NCBI GenBank assembly: GCA_964533265.1
Contig: CAZHJW010000004.1
Span: 1 to 41,802 of the forward strand
Direction: 5' to 3'
Length of the DNA stretch: 41,802 nt
Source: UBA1100 sp964533265
GTDB lineage: Bacteria; Verrucomicrobiota; Verrucomicrobiia; Limisphaerales; UBA1100
The notes under the pieces were generated by a model. It ran no database searches. It was not told where the DNA came from and saw only the letters and a list, made by a program, of their open reading frames with translations. This document shows, one piece after another, positions 17,334-25,702 of this stretch; positions within the stretch are counted from its first letter, which is position 1, and every line of letters begins with the position of its first letter. A program made the position numbers and the translations under genes.

Positions 17334-18863
17334 TTATGCACAGGAACGGATTTTTCGGTTACGGTCAAAAAATACCCTTAAATTACCCGATAAATCATCC
17401 TGAATAGAACTAAGCTCCTGATACACTCGGTTATTTTTCCTATTTGGTGTAACCACGTCTCTTTTATTGATTTTTACGTAACAATCAGTGAGCTCACTGA
17501 TCGCTGTCTTATCCCCCCTTTCCCTTGCCATACACCACATTGCTTGGATTGCTGCTCCGTATGCAGCCCCTTCTCCCACCTCGAGCGTAACTACTTCAGA
17601 GTTGAAGATATCAGCCATAATCTGCCGCCAAAGCTTCGAATTAGCCCCACCGCCCGTAACCCGTATTTGATGAGCTTTCACTCCAAGATCCGATAAGCGC
17701 CTCAAACCGTAATTCATTCCCATCGTTACCCCCTCCATCGCCGCACGCGCATAGTAACCACGCTGATGCGTACGGGTGTTAACCCCATACCAAACCCCTG
17801 TTCCGTTTGGAACGTTGGGCGTCCGCTCCCCCTCCAAATAAGGCAAAAGGATCAAACCATCGCAACCTGGCAGAACCTTCGCCGCTTCCTTTTCATATTG
17901 GGCATGTGAGAGGCCATAGTGCCCACGCACCATCTCCGTTGCCACAGTTACGTTCATGGTACACAAGAGCGGCAACCAACGGTTGGTCGAGTCACAGAAG
18001 GCCGCAATCTCACCTTGGGGATCTATAATCGGTTTGGCTGCGCAAGCGTAGATAGTCCCACTCGTACCGAAACTAGCGGTCACAAGGCCAGGCTTTGTAT
18101 TACCCGTGCCTATAGCCCCCATCATATTATCACCACCACCGGCACTCACCAATGTATCCACAGAGAGACTTAGAGATTTCGCCGTGGACGCAGTAAGTCT
18201 ACCGGCGGGCTGATCACTGGGAATTAGCTCAGGTAAAGCATCAGCGAGTTTGGGGTCAATAGCGTTTATGGCCGGAGTCGACCACTTGCGCTTAGCCACG
18301 TCAAATAGAGCTGTACCACTGGCATCGCCATATTCCATTATTGCCCTGCCGGTCAGCCAAAAATTCAGATAGTCGTGCGGCAAAAGAACCGTAGCCAATC
18401 GTTTATAATTCTTGGGCTCATGCTTTTTAAGCCAAGCAATCTTGGGTGCTGTAAAGCCAGGAGACATGGCGTTTCCAACTCGGTTAATAGTTCTTTTAAG
18501 GCCACCGAGCTTTCTGGTGATGGCATCACATTCGGCGGTCGTGGAGGTATCACACCACAGCTTGGCGGCACGAATAACCTCACCGGTTTTATCCAGCGGC
18601 ACAAAACCATGCTGCTGGCCACTCACCCCGATCCCCTTTACTTCCGAGGAACTTGCTTTGGCTTCCTTCAGAGCAGCCTTGATAGCGAAAGCCGTAGCCT
18701 TTTTCCATATTTCCGGATCCTGCTCCTTGGCGCCAGCAGGTAGACCTTTGATTAAGCCATAAGCACGCTGAGCACTGCCGAGAACCTTGCCCTTTTCCTT
18801 ATCCACCACCAACGCCTTGGTGGATTGTGTGCCACTGTCAACTCCGATATAAAGTTCGCGCAT
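17334..18863 (-). CDS. xylB: Xylulokinase (FGGY carbohydrate kinase)
   Basis: A 509-residue FGGY kinase. It begins YIGVDSGTQSTKALVVD (phosphate 1 motif). GVSGQQHGFVPLD near 83-95 is the xylulokinase substrate loop (usually GQMHG). It also has LLPHDYLNFWLTG, ASFGTSGTIYAC (phosphate 2) and VTGGGANSKLWRQIMAD (adenosine motif). It phosphorylates D-xylulose to xylulose 5-phosphate; another ketose is possible. No xylose isomerase is nearby. Its ATG is one base after the hisS stop, an unusual partner that suggests transcription from the HU promoter. Confidence 0.9.
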   Translation of the reverse strand: MRELYIGVDSGTQSTKALVVDKEKGKVLGSAQRAYGLIKGLPAGAKEQDPEIWKKATAFAIKAALKEAKASSSEVKGIGVSGQQHGFVPLDKTGEVIRAAKLWCDTSTTAECDAITRKLGGLKRTINRVGNAMSPGFTAPKIAWLKKHEPKNYKRLATVLLPHDYLNFWLTGRAIMEYGDASGTALFDVAKRKWSTPAINAIDPKLADALPELIPSDQPAGRLTASTAKSLSLSVDTLVSAGGGDNMMGAIGTGNTKPGLVTASFGTSGTIYACAAKPIIDPQGEIAAFCDSTNRWLPLLCTMNVTVATEMVRGHYGLSHAQYEKEAAKVLPGCDGLILLPYLEGERTPNVPNGTGVWYGVNTRTHQRGYYARAAMEGVTMGMNYGLRRLSDLGVKAHQIRVTGGGANSKLWRQIMADIFNSEVVTLEVGEGAAYGAAIQAMWCMARERGDKTAISELTDCYVKINKRDVVTPNRKNNRVYQELSSIQDDLSGNLRVFFDRNRKIRSCA

Positions 18864-18864
18864 G

Positions 18865-20139
18865 TTAAATGAGCCTTTCAGCTACCTCAGCTACTGGCAG
18901 GGTTGTTTCTTCGCGAGATTCCAAATTCTTGAGCAGTGCCGTTTCTTCGCCTGTCAGTCGAACAGTAAAACGTGCCCCCAACTCGAGAGCGCGTTTGAAC
19001 TGCTTATCCGGCTTCGCTGCCATTAATGGGTATTCGGCATGCAGACCAAAATCACGTATCTGCTGGACCAACCTGAGTGTGCTTTTTCGTAATGCTTCAT
19101 CCTCCATCATCACATAGACATCGAGGAATGGGTCATATTCAGGCAACAAGCCACGTTCTTTAAGCAGTTCAGCCAAGACCACATCACCCATAGCAAAACC
19201 CGCAGCAGGCATATCATTCTTTCCACCCGAGACCAAATTGACCAACTGGTCATAACGCCCTCCCCCGGCAATTGCCCTGAACTTTCCATGGCGGTCAAAT
19301 GCCTCATAGACGACCCCGGTATAATAGGCCAACCCGCGAATAACATTGTAATCGATCTTCACAAAGTCCCCAAGCCCTCGTGCCTTAAGGTTACCCAATA
19401 CCTCCTGCAGCTCCCCTGTCGGCTCACTCGCATCAATAAAATTACGAACCTTTTCAAGGGTGAATCCAAGTGAATCAAACTTTTTGGCACTGTCCTCAGG
19501 AGCCGTTCGTTCAATCTTGTCGACGGCCTGATAGAACTCATAGGCGTTAGCTTCATCACCGCCCTGCGAACTAAAAAATTGCTGCCACGCATTCCGACTA
19601 CTGATCCTTACCACAAAATCATCGGCCGAGAGATTAAAACTGCGAAGGATGTCTGTTAACATTGCGATCAACTCGGCATCCGCAGCAGGATGGTTCTCGC
19701 CAAAAATATCTGCATTAAATTGAAAGTGTTCACGCAGGCGACCCTTCTGCTGACGTTCATAACGAAAGAGTTGGGGTATTGAATACCACTTTATAGGCTT
19801 CTTGTAGTGTCGCTCTCGGGCAGCAACCATGCGGGCAACGGTCGGTGTCATTTCCGGACGAAGCGCAACGGCACGATCGCCCTTGTCAGTGAAATTGTAT
19901 AACTGGCTGACAATTTCCTCTCCGCTCTTGGCCGTAAATATATCCAAAGGCTCCAGGGGGGGGGCGTCATAAAGCTGAAAAGCGTAACTTCGTGCCACTG
20001 TACTCCAACGATCAAATATATACTCGCGAACATCAGCACTCCAAACCTCGCCTTTAGGCAATGGCTCAGGAAAAAAATCACGAAATCCAGGTAATCGTTC
20101 CACACACAAAGAAAAACAACCCTTTGGCTTGATGGTCAA
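18865..20139 (-). CDS. hisS: Histidine--tRNA ligase
   Basis: A 424-residue class II synthetase. Motif 1 region: RLPGFRDFFPEPLP and LRPEMTPTVARM. Motif 2: FRYERQQKGRLREHFQFNADIFG (landmarks FRYER and REHFQF, about 127-146). Histidine-specific motifs: RGLAYYTGVVYEAF and AGGGRYDQLVNL near 270-300. The anticodon-binding domain occupies about 335-424. The N-terminus is about 15 residues longer than usual (MTIKPKGCFSLCVE). The gene starts 16 bp after the HU-like gene and is followed one base later by xylB. Confidence 0.96.
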   Translation of the reverse strand: MTIKPKGCFSLCVERLPGFRDFFPEPLPKGEVWSADVREYIFDRWSTVARSYAFQLYDAPPLEPLDIFTAKSGEEIVSQLYNFTDKGDRAVALRPEMTPTVARMVAARERHYKKPIKWYSIPQLFRYERQQKGRLREHFQFNADIFGENHPAADAELIAMLTDILRSFNLSADDFVVRISSRNAWQQFFSSQGGDEANAYEFYQAVDKIERTAPEDSAKKFDSLGFTLEKVRNFIDASEPTGELQEVLGNLKARGLGDFVKIDYNVIRGLAYYTGVVYEAFDRHGKFRAIAGGGRYDQLVNLVSGGKNDMPAAGFAMGDVVLAELLKERGLLPEYDPFLDVYVMMEDEALRKSTLRLVQQIRDFGLHAEYPLMAAKPDKQFKRALELGARFTVRLTGEETALLKNLESREETTLPVAEVAERLI

Positions 20140-20155
20140 GCGCAGGTTGGCAAGC

Positions 20156-20488
20156 TTATTGGATTTGCCCTAATTTTGAGATAGAAGTCTTCAGTTCTTT
20201 TCCCGGCCGAAAACGAACGGCATTTTTAGGTGGTATCTGCATGGTTATCGCCGGGTTCTTAGGATTACGTCCAATTCTAGCCTTACGAGCCACCACGTCA
20301 AACACACCAAAATTTCGTAATTCCACCTTTCGCCCTTTAGACAGCGCATGACTAATACACTCGAGCGCGTGATGGACCACAAGCTGCAGGTCATGTTGGT
20401 TCAGTGGACGCTCCACGCCATCCTGACACCCCACATAATGAGCAATCTTTTTCTTGGTTAATGTACTTCGATCATCACCGGTATCCAT
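20156..20488 (-). CDS. HU/IHF family DNA-binding protein
   Basis: A 110-residue protein of the HU/IHF fold: LTKKKIAHYVG at the start, VELRNFGVFDVVARKARIGRNPKN (landmark NFGVF and GRNPK, the beta-arm with the intercalating proline) and AVRFRPGKELK at the end. There is a short N-terminal extension and an insert near 22-30 (DGVERPLNQHD). It bends DNA and compacts the nucleoid. AAGGGG precedes the ATG, with a good promoter upstream. First gene of the HU-hisS-xylB unit. Confidence 0.9.
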   Translation of the reverse strand: MDTGDDRSTLTKKKIAHYVGCQDGVERPLNQHDLQLVVHHALECISHALSKGRKVELRNFGVFDVVARKARIGRNPKNPAITMQIPPKNAVRFRPGKELKTSISKLGQIQ

Positions 20489-20516
20489 GCCACTGCCCCT
20501 TTCATTTATAAAAGTG

Positions 20517-20544
20517 ATTATGAGTCATATAAATATCCGGTCAA
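20517..20544 (-). promoter_or_regulatory. Probable sigma70-type promoter of the HU-hisS-xylB unit
   Basis: On the minus strand TTGACC (20544-20539) and CATAAT (20522-20517) each match five of six consensus positions and are 16 bases apart. The -10 is 28 bp from the HU ATG. Confidence 0.55.
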
Positions 20545-20575
20545 GTGGATCCGAATTATAAATTATTGATAAAAT

Positions 20576-20594
20576 TATAGTCGACTATACGACT
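20576..20594. promoter_or_regulatory. Overlapping dyads upstream of the HU promoter (operator candidate)
   Basis: TATAGTCGACTATA (20576-20589) is a perfect 14-bp palindrome. AGTCG-ACTATA-CGACT (20579-20594) is a second dyad sharing bases with it. They lie 32 bp upstream of the -35 in an AT-rich stretch just after chdC. Function is inferred only from position and symmetry. Confidence 0.35.
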
Positions 20595-20611
20595 AATATG
20601 AGAAGAAAGAC

Positions 20612-21427
20612 CTAGAGATTCAAATGCTCCCACAAGAATTCAGGTTCAAGCCGGAGATTGATATAAAATTCCCCAAATCCTCCGTACTTCGCGCTCACTT
20701 CATCAAAGCGCATTTCATAAACGATATTTTTAACCGAAGCCACCTCGTGGGCCATAAGGGTCACACCCCACTCCCAATCATCAAGACCAGTACTGCCAGT
20801 AATCAACTGTTTAATGCTACCAGCGAATTTCCGTCCAGTCACCGCATGGCTGCGCATTAGCTTTTTGCGATCTTCAAATCCCAGAGAATACCAATTATCT
20901 CTACCTTCACGTTTTTTAAGCATCGGATAGAAGCTCATCACCTCCCAGTCAGGCATTTCTGGATAAAGGCGATACTTTATGTAGTCCTCATTCCACTCCT
21001 CTAATTCTTTAACCTTTGCATCATACTCATCAGTACCAGGCTCTAATTTATATTCCCTCTGAGCTCGAGCCTTGAGATCGTCACTGGTGGGCATGTAGTC
21101 TGTAAGCTCAGTAACACTCAGATAACTGTATACAAGTTCAATTGTGCCCGCAGGAAAACACGCCTCCAAGTCTCTATGCAGCTGCGCCAAACCAGAAAGA
21201 TCTTCATGAAAAAGCCAAAAAACCAAGTCCGCCTTGCCTCCCACATTAGTGTAGGTGCGCAAAAGCGGGTGTGATGCATTACTGTTTGCGGCGCACAATG
21301 CCTCCAGTTTTTCTCGACTAGAACTACTCTCCGCGGACTCCAGTTCTTCCCACGCCATGCGATCTATACGATAAAACAAGTGCATGACATGGATGCCTTC
21401 TTTCATTTTAACATTCGGTAAATTCAT
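20612..21427 (-). CDS. chdC: Coproheme decarboxylase (chlorite dismutase family)
   Basis: A 271-residue protein of the chlorite-dismutase-like family. The ChdC/HemQ core is clear: MSFYPMLKKREGRDNWYSL with Tyr167 in the position of the catalytic tyrosine, RSHAVTGRKFAG with His194 as proximal haem ligand, and ITGSTGLDDWEWGVTLMAHE. The arginine of true chlorite dismutases is not expected in this group. It oxidatively decarboxylates coproheme III to haem b. A charged segment (about 112-158) lengthens it by some 20 residues over Gram-positive forms. It follows the NRAMP-like gene by 72 bp. No clear Shine-Dalgarno. Confidence 0.9.
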   Translation of the reverse strand: MNLPNVKMKEGIHVMHLFYRIDRMAWEELESAESSSSREKLEALCAANSNASHPLLRTYTNVGGKADLVFWLFHEDLSGLAQLHRDLEACFPAGTIELVYSYLSVTELTDYMPTSDDLKARAQREYKLEPGTDEYDAKVKELEEWNEDYIKYRLYPEMPDWEVMSFYPMLKKREGRDNWYSLGFEDRKKLMRSHAVTGRKFAGSIKQLITGSTGLDDWEWGVTLMAHEVASVKNIVYEMRFDEVSAKYGGFGEFYINLRLEPEFLWEHLNL

Positions 21428-21499
21428 GAGATCAAAAACAGGACCGGAGACTGTTCAATCTGCGGTCATTTGGCAAAGAAATTTCCGCCTATCTTAAGA

Positions 21500-22864
21500 T
21501 TAAGACAATTTCTGATATAATTGAAATAAGCCCACGGCCGCCATTGCCAAGGCTGAAATCCAAAGGAAGACAGTCCAAACCGTACCCGGCTTCAGAGGCT
21601 CATCGGTCTGCTTATAACGAAAATACAGTGCAGCAATTGCCAAGAATGGCAGCATCAACGCTTGCGCTACCCCGCCGACCAGAACAAGCGAAACGGGAGC
21701 ACCAATAAAAAAATAGACCAACGCGCAAAATACAGGCACTGCAATACAACACTTGGAGAGCAACCTCCCGCGAGCCTCATCGTTTTTTGGTTTCTCAATC
21801 CGTTCAAAAAGCACGAGGCCATCTGCCAACAATCTAGCATTCGAAGCCGAAGCGGTGACCATCGTGGAAAAGAGCACCACAAACGCCCCTAGCAAAAAAA
21901 TGGTTAAACCCAACTCCCCGAGAGGCCGGTACATTTCAGACAGGGAAGCAATCATATTCCCATCATTAACTTCCTTACCTGAGCCATGAAGTAATGCCGC
22001 TCCAAGAAGGAAGAAAGCAACTGTAGCACCAGTGTAGATCACCATTGAAAGCCATGCATCAATACGCATGATCCGCAGCCATCCCTTAGTTCGCTCATAC
22101 CATACCGTGGTCGGATTCGCCGTACCCACATTTCTTGCGTATCCTTTTTCCAGACACCAGTAAGGATAATAAATCAATTCAGATGCCCCCACACCAATAA
22201 TACCGAAGGCTGCAAAGGCCGTGGAGAAATCGCCAGGAAGCCTGAACTTTAAGCCTTCACCAACGTCAGCCCATGAGATTTTGAATTCTGCCATCGCCGG
22301 CGATGTTTGCAAACTACCCAATGCAAATAAAGTGGCGATCGTGAAAAACACCACCATGATCGTGGAAAAGATTTCGACCGTCTTGTACTTCCCTGAAGCA
22401 AGAATCGCTACCGTAGCACCGGAAACCGCTATTGCAATAATGCGATCCATCTTGAAAAACCCGGCTCCGTCTAAGCCATTGAACCAACCCAGCTCCGCAA
22501 CCACCTTGCCAACGCCACCTACAATTCCGCCAAGCTGGAACAGAATGCCAATGAACATAAACAGCCAACACCACACCAGCCACGAGACAATAAACCGAGG
22601 CCCCGGCATAGTGTTCATCGCCTCAAGAGTGGTCATCCCTTTGGAAATTGCAAAGCGGCCAAGCTCCACCTGTACCAAGACCTTAATCATGCACCCGGCA
22701 ATTATAAACCAGAGCAGGCTGAACCCGTATTCGGCCCCCACTTTGGGCGTCGCAATCAGTTCTCCCGAACCAACGATGCAGGCAGTGATGATGAGGCCCG
22801 GACCGAGGTGTTTAATAACACCGCGCCAATCCTGAGGCGCATCTTGTGGGCCGTCCGAAGACAT
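21500..22864 (-). CDS. NRAMP-like transporter lacking the canonical metal-binding motifs
   Basis: A 454-residue protein with about 11 membrane helices and NRAMP-type sequence: KHLGPGLIITACIVGSGELI at helix 1 and VQVELGRFAISKGMT after helix 2. In classical MntH/NRAMP proteins helix 1 carries DPGN and helix 6 carries MPH. Here the helix-1 site reads GSGE, and the helix-6 region reads GASELIYYPYWCLEKGY with no Met-Pro-His. The substrate is therefore probably not Mn2+ or Fe2+ in the usual way. It lies between an M48 protease (42-bp gap) and chdC. Start MSSDGPQDAPQDW gives a short soluble N-terminus. Confidence 0.85.
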   Translation of the reverse strand: MSSDGPQDAPQDWRGVIKHLGPGLIITACIVGSGELIATPKVGAEYGFSLLWFIIAGCMIKVLVQVELGRFAISKGMTTLEAMNTMPGPRFIVSWLVWCWLFMFIGILFQLGGIVGGVGKVVAELGWFNGLDGAGFFKMDRIIAIAVSGATVAILASGKYKTVEIFSTIMVVFFTIATLFALGSLQTSPAMAEFKISWADVGEGLKFRLPGDFSTAFAAFGIIGVGASELIYYPYWCLEKGYARNVGTANPTTVWYERTKGWLRIMRIDAWLSMVIYTGATVAFFLLGAALLHGSGKEVNDGNMIASLSEMYRPLGELGLTIFLLGAFVVLFSTMVTASASNARLLADGLVLFERIEKPKNDEARGRLLSKCCIAVPVFCALVYFFIGAPVSLVLVGGVAQALMLPFLAIAALYFRYKQTDEPLKPGTVWTVFLWISALAMAAVGLFQLYQKLS

Positions 22865-22906
22865 ATGAGAAAGCTAAGGAAAAGCCGATCTACTTACAAG
22901 TCCCAC

Positions 22907-23947
22907 CTATTTCCATCGCACCACGTCACTCGGCTGCAAAGAAGCAGCCGGCTTCCCTGGGAAAATTTTACCAGCACGTTCAATCTTCGCTCCACTCGCT
23001 GCAACAATCTTCGCCGACCGACGCGCGCTGTAGAGTGTAAGGCCCGGTTTCCATATAACTGACCTTTTGGAACCATTTTTCGGATCAATTAGCACCACGG
23101 TTTTTTCGACAATCGTTTTCTGCAGCTCTTGCTTTGGTTGAGGAGAATCAGTTTCCTTGTCTGAGCGAGGTCGGTATTGCAACTTCGCTTTGGGCATCAA
23201 ACGCTTCAAATTATTGATTCGATGTTCGTCCAACGGATGAGTCCGTAGGAACCACGGCACCTTGCTGCCCTTATTTTTGTTGTACTCGGAAAACCGTCTC
23301 CAGAACTCAATTGCCTCCTCTGGATCATATCCAGCTCGCGCCATGTAAATGAGCCCAATCTCATCCGCCTCACTTTCCTGTAGTCGACTGTGAGGTAATT
23401 CACTGCCCAAAGTCGTTCCGAGACCGTAAGCTGTATACAATAACTTGCGTGTATTGGAGTTTAAATTGTCCATTTGCGACATCACAGCAATCCCCACTCC
23501 TTGAATTGCCAACACCCGACTGATTCTTTCAGAGCCATGATGTGCCACCGCATGAGCCACCTCATGCGCAAGCACCGTAGCTAGGCCAGCCTCTGATTTT
23601 GTAATGGGTAAAAGCCCTGTATAGACACCCACTTTTCCGCCGGGCAGGCAAAAGGCATTTGCTTGGCTATTCTGAAATAAAACAAATTCCCACTGAGCTT
23701 TGGGCAAATCAGCCACGGCAGCAATGCGCCTACCTACCCGCTGAACCATAGCCGTTGCATTTTTATCCCGACTCATGGATGTTTTGCTCTTCATTTGAGT
23801 AAAGGCATCCCGGCCCATCGATCGCTCCGACGATGGGGAAATCAGGTTGAATTGAGATCGGCCCGTTTCAGGCACAGTGGAACACCCGGTAATCCACAAC
23901 ACATACAGCGCGAGGAGCAAAACCAGACTTGATGCCTTAATTCTCAT
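22907..23947 (-). CDS. M48 family zinc metalloprotease, lipoprotein
   Basis: From ATG 23947 the protein is 346 residues. It starts with a lipoprotein signal with lipobox ITGC (Cys near 21), so it is tethered in the periplasm. The protease domain (about 60-245) has QANAFCLPGGKVGVYTGLL, the zinc motif HEVAHAVAHHG and the third ligand region ESEADEIGLIYMARAGYDP, then PWFLRTHPLDEHRI. Known relatives (BepA, LoiP, YcaL) degrade or mature outer-membrane proteins. After residue 250 comes an unrecognised domain ending KIFPGKPAASLQPSDVVRWK instead of TPR repeats. Confidence 0.9.
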   Translation of the reverse strand: MRIKASSLVLLLALYVLWITGCSTVPETGRSQFNLISPSSERSMGRDAFTQMKSKTSMSRDKNATAMVQRVGRRIAAVADLPKAQWEFVLFQNSQANAFCLPGGKVGVYTGLLPITKSEAGLATVLAHEVAHAVAHHGSERISRVLAIQGVGIAVMSQMDNLNSNTRKLLYTAYGLGTTLGSELPHSRLQESEADEIGLIYMARAGYDPEEAIEFWRRFSEYNKNKGSKVPWFLRTHPLDEHRINNLKRLMPKAKLQYRPRSDKETDSPQPKQELQKTIVEKTVVLIDPKNGSKRSVIWKPGLTLYSARRSAKIVAASGAKIERAGKIFPGKPAASLQPSDVVRWK

Positions 23948-23983
23948 CAACAGTGCTCATAGCTAAACAGATTTCGCCCACTA

Positions 23984-23997
23984 CCTCAAGCTTGAGG
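23984..23997. promoter_or_regulatory. 14-bp perfect palindrome in a divergent intergenic region
   Basis: CCTCAAGCTTGAGG is fully symmetric and lies 36 bp upstream of the M48 gene and about 145 bp upstream of the sulfatase-like gene. It could be a regulator site for either gene. No clear -35/-10 pair was found beside it. Confidence 0.35.
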
Positions 23998-24142
23998 CAG
24001 CCCCCCCTAGAGTTTCTCATAAAACATTGATCAAAAAACCTTATCCCAACTTGTGGATAATTTAGAATTCGTTAAGAGGCCACATTTATTAGTATTCCCC
24101 GCAGTTGCTTATAGCAACCTTTCCACAAGGGAGGAGTGGGCC

Positions 24143-25666
24143 ATGAAAGATAAAATGATGAGAAACAATAATATGGGGGTGTTATCATTACTCGCGTTCG
24201 GCTGGGCTAGTCTGTTTGTTGCAAACGCACAACCAGTCCCAACGCCACAACCAAACAAAGATGCGGCTAAAAAATCCAAAGTGATTTTGCCAAAAAAACC
24301 CGGGGAAATCACAAAACCCGAAACACCCAACATTATTTTTATTGTAATGGACGACCTTGGCTGGGGCGACTTAGGCAGCTACGGCCAGAAACTAATTAAA
24401 ACCCCTTATATTGATAAACTCTCTTCCGAAGGCATGCGTTTTACCCAGTTTTATGCAGGCGCTCCGCTGGGCAATGCGTCCCGTTGTGCGATTCTTACAG
24501 GCAAACATACTGGACATAGCTACATCAGGGGAAATAGACCCGCCTCCTTGCGAACCATCGACACCGTGATACCAATGTTCCTGCAAGGGAATGCTCAATA
24601 TGAAAATATTGCGTTGGGTAAATGGAATTTAGGGGGGAAAGGATCCCCAGGAGAACCGTTTAAAAAGGGTTTCCGCCACTGGCTAGGATTTGTAGACCAA
24701 ACTCATGCAAACAACCATTACCCTACCTACGTATGGCGTTATGAGCCTGGAATTAAAGGCATTAACGGCTGGAATGGAGACGTCCAGATAGCAGCTAATG
24801 CCAAAAGCCAAAGGAACTCATATTCTACAGATCTTCTAACCAAAGCCGCACTCAACACGATACGTATTTATAAACCCGACTGGTACAAAAACTATCGGCC
24901 CTTCTTCCTGTATCTTGCCTACACTGCACCACATGCAAACAACCAACTCGCGGAAAAGGCCGGCAACGGAATGGAAGTGCCAACGGATTTTCCTTATAGC
25001 GGAGAAAAGTGGCCTAGGCCCGAACGAAACAAAGCAGCCATGATTACGCGGCTTGATACCGCCATTGGTCAAATCATGTCTAAGTTAAGGGAATATAAAA
25101 TGGATGAGGATACTCTTATCTTCCTCACGAGTGACAATGGCCCCCATCAGGAAGGCGGAAATAATCCTGCCTTTTTCCGGAGTGCTGGCCCTTTCCGCGG
25201 CATCAAAGGCCATTTATACGAAGGCGGGTTACGCGTGCCCATGGTAGCCCGGTGGACCGGTAAAATCAAACCCAACACAGTTAGTAATGAACCCTTCGCC
25301 CATTGGGACGTTCTACCCACCATTCTCTCAGCAGCACGCGTGCCTAGACCACGTGAAATTGATGGCATATCTTTCATGCCCACGCTACTCGGACGAGAAC
25401 AAAAAAACCGGCACGATTACCTGTATTGGGAAATGCATGAGTACGGCTCACAACAGGCCGCACGCAAAGGAGACTGGAAGGCAATCCGTCCAGCCCCCGG
25501 CAAAGCCTTGGAACTATATAATATCAAGCGTGATCCCAGCGAATCCCAAAATGTAGCACGTAACAACCCGGAAATAATCAAGGATTTCGAAACCTATCTT
25601 CGATCAGCCCGGACACGAAGCCTGCTGTGGCCAATTACACAGCCCAAACAAACCGCAGGGCGCTGA
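24143..25666 (+). CDS. Sulfatase-fold protein without the formylglycine cysteine (probable pseudo-sulfatase)
   Basis: A 507-residue exported protein of the alkaline-phosphatase/sulfatase superfamily. ATG 24143 is chosen over an in-frame start at 24053 because GGGAGGAG lies 6 bases before it and a signal peptide follows (ending FVANAQ). Metal residues are kept: Asp70/Asp71 in MDDLGWGD and Asp331/Asn332 in TSDNGPHQEGG. His264 (TAPHAN) and Lys355 (RGIKGHLYEGG) are also kept. But the CxPSR activation motif reads GNASR (Gly110 in place of Cys/Ser), and GKWHLG reads GKWNLG (Asn162 in place of His). It probably cannot carry formylglycine; binding or another hydrolytic role is possible. It faces an FGE gene. 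Confidence 0.9.
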   Translation: MKDKMMRNNNMGVLSLLAFGWASLFVANAQPVPTPQPNKDAAKKSKVILPKKPGEITKPETPNIIFIVMDDLGWGDLGSYGQKLIKTPYIDKLSSEGMRFTQFYAGAPLGNASRCAILTGKHTGHSYIRGNRPASLRTIDTVIPMFLQGNAQYENIALGKWNLGGKGSPGEPFKKGFRHWLGFVDQTHANNHYPTYVWRYEPGIKGINGWNGDVQIAANAKSQRNSYSTDLLTKAALNTIRIYKPDWYKNYRPFFLYLAYTAPHANNQLAEKAGNGMEVPTDFPYSGEKWPRPERNKAAMITRLDTAIGQIMSKLREYKMDEDTLIFLTSDNGPHQEGGNNPAFFRSAGPFRGIKGHLYEGGLRVPMVARWTGKIKPNTVSNEPFAHWDVLPTILSAARVPRPREIDGISFMPTLLGREQKNRHDYLYWEMHEYGSQQAARKGDWKAIRPAPGKALELYNIKRDPSESQNVARNNPEIIKDFETYLRSARTRSLLWPITQPKQTAGR

Positions 25667-25702
25667 CAGTAAGACGAAAGAGCTCCCTTTGGGTGGACTT
25701 TT

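Noticed and set aside
25667..25702. Bidirectional terminator between the sulfatase-like and FGE genes
   Set aside because: A T run is present, but the possible stem (around CTCCC and GGG) is only three or four pairs, so I do not call it.
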